From positions 1-22,103 of the forward strand of contig VAWY01000069.1 of assembly GCA_005888335.1 (NCBI GenBank): DNA of 22,103 nucleotides, given 5' to 3'. This DNA is from Actinomycetota bacterium. GTDB lineage: Bacteria; Actinomycetota; Thermoleophilia; Solirubrobacterales; Solirubrobacteraceae. Within the stretch, counting starts at the first letter, position 1. Each line of letters opens with the position of its first letter. Shown here piece by piece: positions 12,740 through 20,469 of the stretch. The position numbers and the translations under genes are program-made. The notes below the pieces were generated by a model, which saw only the letters and a list, made by a program, of their open reading frames with translations, made no database searches and was not told the DNA's origin.

Positions 12740-15700
12740 ATGTGTCCTGTGCACGGACGCCCGGGAGCCCGTCCGGCGGCGCCGCCGCCGGACGCGGTCC
12801 ACTACACCCTTCGCCGCATTCGCCGGCCGGCCCTCGCGGGGAGGATCGCCGGCGCGCTCTCGCACGGCGTCCACGTCCTGCTCACCGCCGAAGCGGGGTT
12901 CGGCAAGTCCGCCGTGCTCGAGGAGGCGCTCGCGCTGCTCGCCAAGCGGGCGTGGCGCGTGCGCCCGAGCGAGGCGGCGGCGCAGCTGCAGCACCTGGTC
13001 GCCGCGGCGCCGGACGAGGACGTCGTGGTCGTCGTCGACGACGCCGAGCAGGTGGCGAACGACGAGGTCGTCGCGCTGTTGCAGCGCGTGCTCGACGCGC
13101 CAGCCGGTCCGGTTCTGGCGATCGCCGGCCGCAGCGCGCTGCCGCTGCGGCTCAGGCGGGCGCGCGCGGCCGAGGCGATCACCGAGCTCGGCCCGGTCGA
13201 CCTCGCCTTCGACGCCCGCGAGACCGGCGAGGTCCTGCGCAAGCGACTCGGCCGCGAGCCCAGCGTCCGCCACCTCGAGCGCGTGATGGAAGAGACCGAG
13301 GGCTGGCCGCTCGGCGTCGGCCTGGCGAGCTCGATCGGCCCGGTCGGCCCCGTGCGCCTCGACCACCGCGACGCGCTGGCCTTCCTGCGCGAGGAGGTGC
13401 TTGACCGGCTCGAGCCGGCCACGCGCGATGCGCTGCTCGACGCGGCGGTGCCCGACGAGCTCGACGCGGGCCTCGCCGAGGCGCTCGGGCTCGGCGCGGA
13501 AGCGCTCGCCGGCCTCGCCGCCGCCGGCGTGTTCCTGCGCCCCGCGCGCCCCGACGGCGCGGCCTACCGGTTCCATCCGCTCTTCCGCGCCCTCCTGCGC
13601 GAGCGCGGCGCGGCCGAGCGCCCGCGCGCGCGCCAGGCGCGCCTGCATGCGGCCGTCGCGGGCGCGCTCGCCGCCGCCGGTCGCACGAACGGCGCGGTCG
13701 AGCACTGGCTCGAGGCGGGCGACTGGCGCGCGGCGCTGGACGCCGCCGTGGCCGCCGGCCCGGCGCTCGCGCGCACCGCGCCGGACGTGCTCACGCGCTG
13801 GCGTGACCGCCTGCCCGCCGAGGCGCGCGAGACGCCCTGCGCTCTGCTGCTCGAGGGGGCGCTGGCGAGCGCGCAGGGTTGCCCCGAGCGCGCGCTGGAG
13901 CCGCTCGCGGCGTCGGTCGAGGCGTGGCGCGCCGCCGCCGGTCACGCCGGCGAGTGGACCGCGCGCGCCCTGCTGGCGAGCGCGCTGCTCGCGCTCGGCC
14001 AGGGCGACGCGGCGAGCGACCTCGCCGAAGGCTTCGACGGGCCGGGCGGCTGGCGGGCCGGCGTCGCCGCCCCGGCGACCGCCCTGACCGCTGCCCTTGC
14101 GCTCGCCGGCGAGGGGCGCGCGGCGCATTCGCGCTCGCTCGCCGCGGCGGCGCTGCACCATCCCGCCGGCGGCGCCCTCACCGGGCTCGAGCACCTGCGC
14201 CAGGCGCAGCTCGATGTCCCCCGCGGCGAGCTCGACCGCGCGCTCGCGCGGGTGCACGCCGCCGCCGGCGCGCTCGGCGAGGACGACCCGCTCGCCCAGC
14301 GCCCGGCGCTGCTGGCGGGCGTGGCCTGGATCCTCGGCGAGCAGGGTCGCGACGACGAGGCGCTCGCCGCCTGGCAGGACGCCGCGGCGGCCGCCGGCGC
14401 CGCGGGCGATCCGCTGTGCGCCGCGGCCGCGCGGGCCGAGCGCGCGCTGCTGCTCGCCCGGGCCGGCCGGCTCGCCGAGGCCGAGCTCGAGCTCGCGCGC
14501 GGCGACCATCCCGTCGCCGGGTGGCGCCGCGGGGCGCTCGACGCTGCCACCGCGGGCGTCGCCGCGCTGCGCGGGAACCCGGCCGGCGCCCTCGCCGCCG
14601 CGGACCGGGCGGCGATCGGCGCTGGGCGCGCGCCGCTGGTCCACTGCCTCTCGCTGGCGGCGACGCTGGCGCCCGTGATGGCCGAGGCGGGCGCGCCGGC
14701 GCGCGCCGGCGAGCTCGTTGCGGTGGCGCTGGCCACCGCCGACGCGCGCATGCCGGGCGAGGCGGGCGCGTGGGCGCGGGCACGCCTGATCGTCCAGCGC
14801 GGGCACCTGAGCAACCTGCGCGGCGCCGAGGACGAGGCCGTCGACGATGTCGTCGCCGCCTGGGCGGCCGCCGGGCCCAACGCGGTGCACCTCGTGCGGC
14901 GCGAGTGGCCGCGGCTGCGGCCGCTGGTGTGGGCGGCGCTCGAGCGCGGGCGGCTGGCGCCGGAGCCCGTCTTGCGCGCGATCCAGCGCGCGTGGCCGGG
15001 CGGCGAGGCCCTGCTGCCCTTCACCGACCACCCGCTGGCCGCGGTGCGCAGCCGCGCGGTCGGGCCGGTCGTCGCCTCCGGGCACCCGCGCGCGCTCGGC
15101 CAGCTCAGGGACATGGCGCGCGAGGCCGATCCCGCGGTCGCCGCGGCCGCGCGCGCGGCACTGGAGAGCGTCCGGCGCGCGCCGCCGCCGCTGATCTTCC
15201 GCCTGCTCGGCGGCTTCGAGGCGCGGCGGGGAGCGTGGCGGATCGACGCTGCCGCCTGGGGGCGCCCGCTGACCGCCCGGCTCGTGCGCTTCCTGCTCGT
15301 CAACCGCGGGACGGTCGTCCCCGAGGACGTGCTCTTCGAGCACTTCTGGCCGGGCAAGCCGGCCGCCTCCGCCCGGCGGAACCTGCAGGTCGCCGTCTCG
15401 ATGGCGCGCGGCGTCCTCGACACCGGGCTGGGCGGCGAGAGCATCATCGAGGCCGTCGAGCACGGCTACCGCCTGCGGCTCGCCGACCACGACCTCGTCG
15501 ACTCCGAGGAGTTCGAGGTCGCCGCTGGGACGGCGCTGACCGAGCGCGATCTCGCGGCGCGGCGCACGTTGCTCGAGCGCGCCGCGGCGCTGTGGGGCGG
15601 CGAGCCGCTGCCCGAGGATCGCTACGCCGACTGGTCGCGCGACTGGCGCCGGCGGCTCGTCGACCGCTACACCGGCGTCCTCGAGGCGCTCGTCGACGCC

Positions 15701-15946
15701 TGCCGCGACGAGGGCGACGCCCGCGCGACGATCCAGTTCGCGACCCGCCTGCTCGAGCTCGACCCGCTCAACGAGACGGTCCACCGCGAGCTGATGATCG
15801 CCTACGCGCGCTGCGGCCGGATCGCCGACGCGCTGCGCCAGTACCTCGCCTGCCGGAGGCTGCTCGTCGACGAGCTCGGCGTCGAGCCGAGCGCGGCGAC
15901 GTCGCTCATGCAGGGGCGGATCCTCGCGGGCGACTTCGGCTACTGA
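12740..15946 (+). CDS. Large ATPase transcription regulator with C-terminal SARP-type wHTH and BTAD domain
   Basis: This encodes 1068 residues. After YTLRRIRRPALAGRI the P-loop is TAEAGFGKSAVLEE (about 49-62) and Walker B is VVVVVDDAEQ (about 94-103), as in MalT/LuxR-family STAND ATPases. The helical marker YRFHPLFRALLRERG follows near residue 280. A long Ala-rich TPR-like region (about 300-800) comes next. From about 815, IFRLLGGFEARRGAWRID opens an OmpR-like winged helix (RLVRFLLVNRGTVVPEDVL, HFWPGKPAASARRNLQVAVS, GYRLRLADHDLVDSEEF). A BTAD helical domain follows (LVDRYTGVLEALVDACRDEG, LLELDPLNETVHRELMIAYA, YLACRRLLVDELGVEPSAAT). SARPs usually carry these at the N-terminus. The ATG was chosen where coding character begins; the frame is open further upstream. 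It probably controls the divergent oxidase operon. Confidence 0.85.
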   Translation: MCPVHGRPGARPAAPPPDAVHYTLRRIRRPALAGRIAGALSHGVHVLLTAEAGFGKSAVLEEALALLAKRAWRVRPSEAAAQLQHLVAAAPDEDVVVVVDDAEQVANDEVVALLQRVLDAPAGPVLAIAGRSALPLRLRRARAAEAITELGPVDLAFDARETGEVLRKRLGREPSVRHLERVMEETEGWPLGVGLASSIGPVGPVRLDHRDALAFLREEVLDRLEPATRDALLDAAVPDELDAGLAEALGLGAEALAGLAAAGVFLRPARPDGAAYRFHPLFRALLRERGAAERPRARQARLHAAVAGALAAAGRTNGAVEHWLEAGDWRAALDAAVAAGPALARTAPDVLTRWRDRLPAEARETPCALLLEGALASAQGCPERALEPLAASVEAWRAAAGHAGEWTARALLASALLALGQGDAASDLAEGFDGPGGWRAGVAAPATALTAALALAGEGRAAHSRSLAAAALHHPAGGALTGLEHLRQAQLDVPRGELDRALARVHAAAGALGEDDPLAQRPALLAGVAWILGEQGRDDEALAAWQDAAAAAGAAGDPLCAAAARAERALLLARAGRLAEAELELARGDHPVAGWRRGALDAATAGVAALRGNPAGALAAADRAAIGAGRAPLVHCLSLAATLAPVMAEAGAPARAGELVAVALATADARMPGEAGAWARARLIVQRGHLSNLRGAEDEAVDDVVAAWAAAGPNAVHLVRREWPRLRPLVWAALERGRLAPEPVLRAIQRAWPGGEALLPFTDHPLAAVRSRAVGPVVASGHPRALGQLRDMAREADPAVAAAARAALESVRRAPPPLIFRLLGGFEARRGAWRIDAAAWGRPLTARLVRFLLVNRGTVVPEDVLFEHFWPGKPAASARRNLQVAVSMARGVLDTGLGGESIIEAVEHGYRLRLADHDLVDSEEFEVAAGTALTERDLAARRTLLERAAALWGGEPLPEDRYADWSRDWRRRLVDRYTGVLEALVDACRDEGDARATIQFATRLLELDPLNETVHRELMIAYARCGRIADALRQYLACRRLLVDELGVEPSAATSLMQGRILAGDFGY

Positions 15947-15953
15947 TCCGGGC

Positions 15954-17132
15954 TCAGGCCGCGGCGCGCGCGCCGACCGGCGCGTAGACGGCCTCCTCGA
16001 AGCGGGTTGCGGTGTCGACGATCGCGGCGTCGTAGAACGGGAGGACCTGCGTGAGGAGCGCCCCGGCCACGCCTCCCGCTCGGTCGATCCAGAAGTAGCA
16101 GTTGCACAGCCCGGCCCAGTCGCCGGTTCCCGCCCGGCGCATCCCCGGGAGGTCCTCGAGCACGAGGTGGAACCCGAGGCCCCACCCCTGGGCGACCGGC
16201 AGCGACGGGATGTCGTTGCACAGCTCGGGCACCGCCGACCGGATGATCGCCGGAAGCGGGGCGCCCTGGAGGTGGTCGGCGAACGCGAGCTCGACGCTCT
16301 CGGGACGCAGGATCCGTTCGCCGTCGAGCTCCCCGCCGCGCAAGAGCGCGCGCATGAAGCGCAGGTAGTCCGCGGCCGTGGCAAAGGCCCCGGCGCCGCC
16401 GGAGAAGAACTCCGGCTCGGCGGGCAGCTCGAAGGGCGTCGCGACGAGACCGCCGTCGGGCGTGCGCGAGTGCACGGTCATCATCCGCGCGCGCTGGTCG
16501 TCGGTCGGGCTGAAGGTCGCGTCGGCCATGTCGAGCGCAGCGAAGATGTGCCGCCGGCAGTACGTGGCGAGGTCTTCGCCGGCGACCGCCTCGACCACCC
16601 GGCCGAGCCAGTCGGTGCCCGTCCCGTACTCCCACCGCGTGCCCGGGTCGGCGACGAGCGGCGCCTCGAACATGGCGAGCCGGCCGGAGGTGACGTCGGG
16701 GACACCCGTGACCTGGTGGTAGCGCAGCAGGTCGGCGTTGTCGAACCAGTAGCCCAGGCCCGATGTGTGCGTGAGCAGATGGCGGATCGTCGCCTGGCGG
16801 GCCGGCGGTCGCAGGCGCGGCTCGTCGCCGTCGAAGCCCTCGAGGACCTGCAGCCGGCTGAACTCGGGCAGCACGTCGGCGACCGGCTGCTCGAGCTCGA
16901 GCTCGCCGCGCTCGACGAGCTGCAGCCCCGCGACGCTGGCGATGGCCTTGGTCATCGACGCGATCCAGAACATCGTGTCGGGGCGCACGCCCGCGTCACC
17001 GTCGACGCTCAGCCGGCCGAAGGCGCCCTCGTAGAGCACGCGGTCGCGATCGCCGGCCACGGCGACGACGCCGGGGACCACCCGGTCGCCCACGGCCCGC
17101 TCGAGGATCTGGTCAATCCCACTCGCATCCAT
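15954..17132 (-). CDS. Serine beta-lactamase-like hydrolase/esterase (class C family)
   Basis: This encodes 392 residues of the beta-lactamase/penicillin-binding-protein-like family. The nucleophile motif SxxK is S59-M-T-K62 (WIASMTKAIAS), and the second motif is Y169 (RWEYGTGTDWLGRVVE), with Gly-Thr-Gly in place of YxN. Conserved family features include LLTHTSGLGYW (119-129), GGAGAFATAADYLRFMRALL and QGWGLGFHLVL. No signal peptide is visible, so it is likely cytoplasmic, which argues for an esterase, transesterase or peptidase rather than a drug-resistance lactamase. The ATG at 17130-17132 has GGAGGAGG 9 nt upstream (17142-17149). It follows the epoxide-hydrolase-like gene by 47 bp and ends 7 bp from the convergent regulator gene. 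The natural substrate cannot be told from sequence. Confidence 0.88.
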   Translation of the reverse strand: MDASGIDQILERAVGDRVVPGVVAVAGDRDRVLYEGAFGRLSVDGDAGVRPDTMFWIASMTKAIASVAGLQLVERGELELEQPVADVLPEFSRLQVLEGFDGDEPRLRPPARQATIRHLLTHTSGLGYWFDNADLLRYHQVTGVPDVTSGRLAMFEAPLVADPGTRWEYGTGTDWLGRVVEAVAGEDLATYCRRHIFAALDMADATFSPTDDQRARMMTVHSRTPDGGLVATPFELPAEPEFFSGGAGAFATAADYLRFMRALLRGGELDGERILRPESVELAFADHLQGAPLPAIIRSAVPELCNDIPSLPVAQGWGLGFHLVLEDLPGMRRAGTGDWAGLCNCYFWIDRAGGVAGALLTQVLPFYDAAIVDTATRFEEAVYAPVGARAAA

Positions 17133-17141
17133 CGCCGAACG

Positions 17142-17149
17142 CCTCCTCC
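17142..17149 (-). promoter_or_regulatory. Ribosome binding site of the beta-lactamase-like gene
   Basis: GGAGGAGG on the minus strand lies 9 nt before the ATG at 17132. It decides this start against the upstream open frame, whose residues are Arg/Pro-rich and lack family similarity. Confidence 0.75.
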
Positions 17150-17179
17150 AGTGGTGACCGCGCCTCCGGCGCGACCATC

Positions 17180-18001
17180 TCACAGACCAGCGAGGAAGGC
17201 CAGCAGACGCTCTTGGAACAGGGCGCGAGCCTCGCGGTGCGGCCAGTGGCCGGCGCCTTGGGCGAGGAGCACGTCGCACGGGCCGTCGAAGGCGTCCGGG
17301 CTGCGCGTGAACGTCTCCGGATCGAGGATGTCGGTCGTGCCGCCCACGATCAGGGCGGGACCTGAGAGGCGGCCGACGCCGCCGGGCGACGAATGGCGGT
17401 AGTAGGCCAGCGCGGCGTCGAGGACGCGCGGATCGGCGAACGCCTGCTTGACGTCGCGCAAGGTGGCGTCGCGGTCGGGGCCCGACCAGTTGGGCGCCCA
17501 GCGTCGCATCAGCGTGTCCATGTAGGCGAAGTCGTCATGCCGCGCCAGCCAACGCCCCGTGGGCAGTCGCAGCGTCAGGAAGTGGCGCGCGCCCCAGAGC
17601 ACCGACGGCGACGGCTTGATCAGCCGCGGGTGCGGGATCGCGACGGCACACAGCGCCCGGACGCGCTGCGGGGCGATCGCCGCCGCGCGGTAGACGACCC
17701 CGGCGCCCCAGTCGTGGCCGACGAGCACGGCGTCGTCGGCACCGAGCGCGTCGAGCAGGCGGATCGCGTCCTCGCCGATCTCGGCACCGCCGTAGCGGCG
17801 GCCGGGCACGATCGTGTCGGGGTGGTAACCGCGCAGGTACGGCACGACGGTGCGGTAGCCCGCCGCGTTGAGCGCCTGCGCGGTGTCCGCCCAGCCGATC
17901 GGCGTGTCCGGGAAGCCGTGGAACAGGACGACGAGCGGGCCGCTTCCGGAGTCGGTGAAGACGAACCGCTGCCCGTGGGCCGTGGCGGTCGCCGGCGCCA
18001 C
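17180..18001 (-). CDS. Alpha/beta hydrolase, epoxide-hydrolase-like
   Basis: This encodes 273 residues, a normal length for the family. The oxyanion region is FHGFPDTPIGW (27-37), with LRGYHPD (57-63). The nucleophile elbow is VGHDWGAGV (94-102) with Asp97, the pattern of epoxide hydrolases and haloalkane dehalogenases, not of serine esterases. The acid is probably D224 or D227 (GGTTDILDPE), and the base is His252 (GAGHWPH). The cap domain lies between about residues 125 and 210. Epoxide hydrolases add water through a covalent ester on Asp. Haloalkane dehalogenase is less likely because the halide-binding Trp after the nucleophile is present in both families and does not decide. The GTG start (17999-18001) directly follows the TAA stop of rel with no gap, so it is translated from the same mRNA. 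Confidence 0.88.
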   Translation of the reverse strand: MAPATATAHGQRFVFTDSGSGPLVVLFHGFPDTPIGWADTAQALNAAGYRTVVPYLRGYHPDTIVPGRRYGGAEIGEDAIRLLDALGADDAVLVGHDWGAGVVYRAAAIAPQRVRALCAVAIPHPRLIKPSPSVLWGARHFLTLRLPTGRWLARHDDFAYMDTLMRRWAPNWSGPDRDATLRDVKQAFADPRVLDAALAYYRHSSPGGVGRLSGPALIVGGTTDILDPETFTRSPDAFDGPCDVLLAQGAGHWPHREARALFQERLLAFLAGL

Positions 18002-20359
18002 TTACGCGCCCGGGGTCACGCGGTATGCGTCGAACACGCTGTCGATGTTGCGCAGGCGGTTGATCGTCTGCTTGAGCGTCGCGGTGTCGGCGACCTCGAC
18101 GACGAAGCGGTTCTGCACCATCGGCGGCGAGACGAGGCAGCGGGCCTCAACGATGTTCAGCCCCCCCTCGGCGATGGCCCGCGAGAGATCCTCGAGGAGG
18201 CGGTGTCGGTCGCACACATCGACCTGCATCTCGACCTTGAACGACTGCTTGTGGTCGCCCTCCCACTCCACGGGCACGAAGCGCTCGGGGTCCTTGCGCA
18301 GGGCGACGGCGTTGGGACAGTCGTCGCGGTGGATCGTGATCCCGCGGCCCAGCGAGACGTAGCCGACGATCGGGTCGCCGGGGACGGGGCGACAGCACTT
18401 CGCCAGGCGCAGCATGACGTCGACGACGCCCTCGACGCGGATGCCGTAGGACCCCGAGGAGCCCGTCGGCTGGCGGCGCTGGCGCTTGCCCGTGACCAGC
18501 GTCTCGGCGGGGGTGGTCTCGTCCTCGGCCGCCTCGCCCTGCTTGAGGCGCTGCATGACCTTGTTGACGACGACCTTCGGCGAGATCTTGGCGCCGCCCA
18601 GCGCGATGTAGAACTCCTCGGCCTTGCGGAAGCCCATCTCGCGGATCACGTCCGCCAGGAGGGCCGAGCCGCTGATCTTCTGCGCCGGTAGCCCGGCCTT
18701 GCGCAGGTGCTCCTGCAGCAGCTCGCGGCCCGTGTGCTCCGTGTCCTCCCGCGACTCGGCCTTGAACCACTGCTTGATCTTGTTGCGGGCGCGGGTCGTC
18801 TTGACGACGGCGAGCCAGTCGCGCGACGGGCCGCGCTCGCGCTTGGAGGTCAGGACCTCGACGATGTCGCCCGACTTGAGCTCGTAGTGCAGCGGCACGA
18901 TCTTGCCGTTGACGCGCGCGCCGACGCAGCGGTGGCCGATCTCGGTGTGCACCTCGTAGGCGAAGTCCAGCGGCGTGGCGCCGTGGGCCAGCGACTTGAC
19001 CTCGCCCTTGGGCGTGAAGACGAAGACCTCGTCCTCGAAGAGGTCCACCTTCAGGTTCTCCATGAACTCCTTGGGGTCCTGGAGCTCCAGCTGCCAGTCG
19101 AGCATCGAGCGCAGCCACTTGAGCTTCTCGTCGCCCTGCGCGGCGGCGGGGGCGCGCTTGCGGCCGTCGCCGGCCTTGGCCTTGTAGATCCAGTGCGCGG
19201 CGACGCCGAACTCCGCCATGTCGTGCATCTCGCGCGTGCGGATCTGGATCTCCAGCGGCCTGCCCTCCGGTCCGATCACCGTCGTGTGCAGCGACTGGTA
19301 CATGTTGAACTTGGGCATCGCGATGAAGTCCTTGAAGCGCCCGGGCAGCGGCTTCCACAGGCTGTGGATCACGCCGACGGCGCCGTAGCAGTCCTTCACC
19401 GAGTCGACGATCACCCGCATCGCCGTGAGGTCGTAGATCTCGTTGAACTCGCGGTCCTTGCGGGTCATCTTCGAGTAGATCGAGTAGAAGTGCTTGGCCC
19501 GCCCGGCGATCTCGGCGTGGATGCCGAGCGCCTCGAGCTCGCGCAGCAGGTAGTCGCCCGCCTGGTTGACGTAGTGCTCGCGCTCCTCGCGCTGCTGGGC
19601 GACGAGGCCCTTGATCTCCTGGTACTTGCGGGGGTGCAGCGCCGCGAAGGCCAGGTCCTCGAGCTCCCACTTGATCGCGTGGATGCCGAGGCGGTGGGCG
19701 ATCGGCGCGTAGATCTCGAGCGTCTCCTTGGCCTTGTCGATCTGCTTCTGCTTCGACAGGGCCTGGATCGTGCGCATGTTGTGCAGCCGGTCGGCCAGCT
19801 TGATGAGGATGACCCGGATGTCCGAGGCCATCGCGACCATCATCTTGCGGTAGTTCTCGGCCTGCGCCTCGTCGCGCGACTGGAAGGTGATCCCGGTGAG
19901 CTTGGTGACGCCGTCGACGAGGTTGGCGATCTCGTCGCCGAAGCGCTCCCGGACCTCCTCGAGGCTGGCGGACGTGTCCTCGACGGTGTCGTGCAGGAGG
20001 GCCGCGCACAGCGTCTCGGTGTCCAGCCGCAGGCCGGCGCAGATCTTGGCGACGCCGACGGGGTGGGTGATGAAGTCCTCGCCGGACTTGCGGCGCTGGT
20101 CGGCGTGGTGCTCGCAGGCGAAGACGAACGCCTCCTGGACGCGAGCTCGGTCGACGTCGACGATCGAGTCCGCCGCGTGCTCCTCGACGATCGCGAACAG
20201 GTCGCCGAGCAGGCGCCGCTCGTCCTCGGTGAGGTTCGGCGCCTCGATCGGAGCGTGGTCCTCGGGATGGGCCACGCGGTCGACCGGCGCACGCCGCGCG
20301 GGCACGTGCGCGGACACGTCGGGCGGGCTCTTGGGGTCGCCTTTGGTCTCGGAAGCCAT
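18002..20359 (-). CDS. rel: Bifunctional (p)ppGpp synthetase/hydrolase, RelA/SpoT family
   Basis: This encodes 785 residues with full long-RSH architecture. The HD hydrolase domain (about 75-230) has FITHPVGVAKI and HDTVEDT (123-129), plus KLADRLHNMRT. The synthetase domain (about 285-410) has YDLTAMRVIVDS, PGRFKDFIAMPKFNMYQSLH and EIQIRTREMHDMAEFGVAAH. The TGS domain (about 445-505) includes VFVFTPKGEVKSLAHGATPL. A zinc-finger/CC region follows (LAKCCRPVPGDPIVGYVSLG), and a C-terminal ACT domain closes the protein. The intact HDxxED motif and synthetase loop suggest both making and degrading (p)ppGpp in response to amino-acid starvation at the ribosome. The ATG (20357-20359) has no ribosome binding site; TACGCT lies 10 nt upstream, so a very short leader is possible. 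It sits downstream of recJ as in many actinobacterial relatives. Confidence 0.95.
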   Translation of the reverse strand: MASETKGDPKSPPDVSAHVPARRAPVDRVAHPEDHAPIEAPNLTEDERRLLGDLFAIVEEHAADSIVDVDRARVQEAFVFACEHHADQRRKSGEDFITHPVGVAKICAGLRLDTETLCAALLHDTVEDTSASLEEVRERFGDEIANLVDGVTKLTGITFQSRDEAQAENYRKMMVAMASDIRVILIKLADRLHNMRTIQALSKQKQIDKAKETLEIYAPIAHRLGIHAIKWELEDLAFAALHPRKYQEIKGLVAQQREEREHYVNQAGDYLLRELEALGIHAEIAGRAKHFYSIYSKMTRKDREFNEIYDLTAMRVIVDSVKDCYGAVGVIHSLWKPLPGRFKDFIAMPKFNMYQSLHTTVIGPEGRPLEIQIRTREMHDMAEFGVAAHWIYKAKAGDGRKRAPAAAQGDEKLKWLRSMLDWQLELQDPKEFMENLKVDLFEDEVFVFTPKGEVKSLAHGATPLDFAYEVHTEIGHRCVGARVNGKIVPLHYELKSGDIVEVLTSKRERGPSRDWLAVVKTTRARNKIKQWFKAESREDTEHTGRELLQEHLRKAGLPAQKISGSALLADVIREMGFRKAEEFYIALGGAKISPKVVVNKVMQRLKQGEAAEDETTPAETLVTGKRQRRQPTGSSGSYGIRVEGVVDVMLRLAKCCRPVPGDPIVGYVSLGRGITIHRDDCPNAVALRKDPERFVPVEWEGDHKQSFKVEMQVDVCDRHRLLEDLSRAIAEGGLNIVEARCLVSPPMVQNRFVVEVADTATLKQTINRLRNIDSVFDAYRVTPGA

Positions 20360-20420
20360 CGTCAGGGCAAGCGTAGCTCAGGGTCCCGCCGGTATTGCCC
20401 CGTTCGACGAGTGGCTATCG

Positions 20421-20462
20421 ACCGGCTTCGCCGGTTTTGAGCTTGCGCGAACTTCGTTCGCG
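20421..20462. terminator. Tandem hairpins between recJ and rel
   Basis: Two adjacent perfect inverted repeats share the same 3-base loop. ACCGGC-TTC-GCCGGT occupies 20421-20435 and CGCGAAC-TTC-GTTCGCG occupies 20446-20462. On the minus strand, the sense strand of both genes, the loops read GAA, which makes very stable small hairpins. A TTTT run follows only on the plus strand, so simple intrinsic termination of recJ is not shown. Attenuation, mRNA processing or 3'-end protection are alternatives. Confidence 0.5.
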
Positions 20463-20469
20463 GGTTCGA

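Noticed and set aside
12617..16384. Very long minus-strand open frame across the regulator gene
   Set aside because: It is the antisense shadow of the GC-rich regulator gene. The translation is an Arg/Gly/Ala-rich repeat without any family pattern, while the plus strand shows P-loop, wHTH and BTAD motifs.
20421..20438. Hairpin followed by TTTT as a plus-strand terminator
   Set aside because: No plus-strand gene ends nearby; both neighbours are on the minus strand. It was kept only as part of the tandem hairpins.
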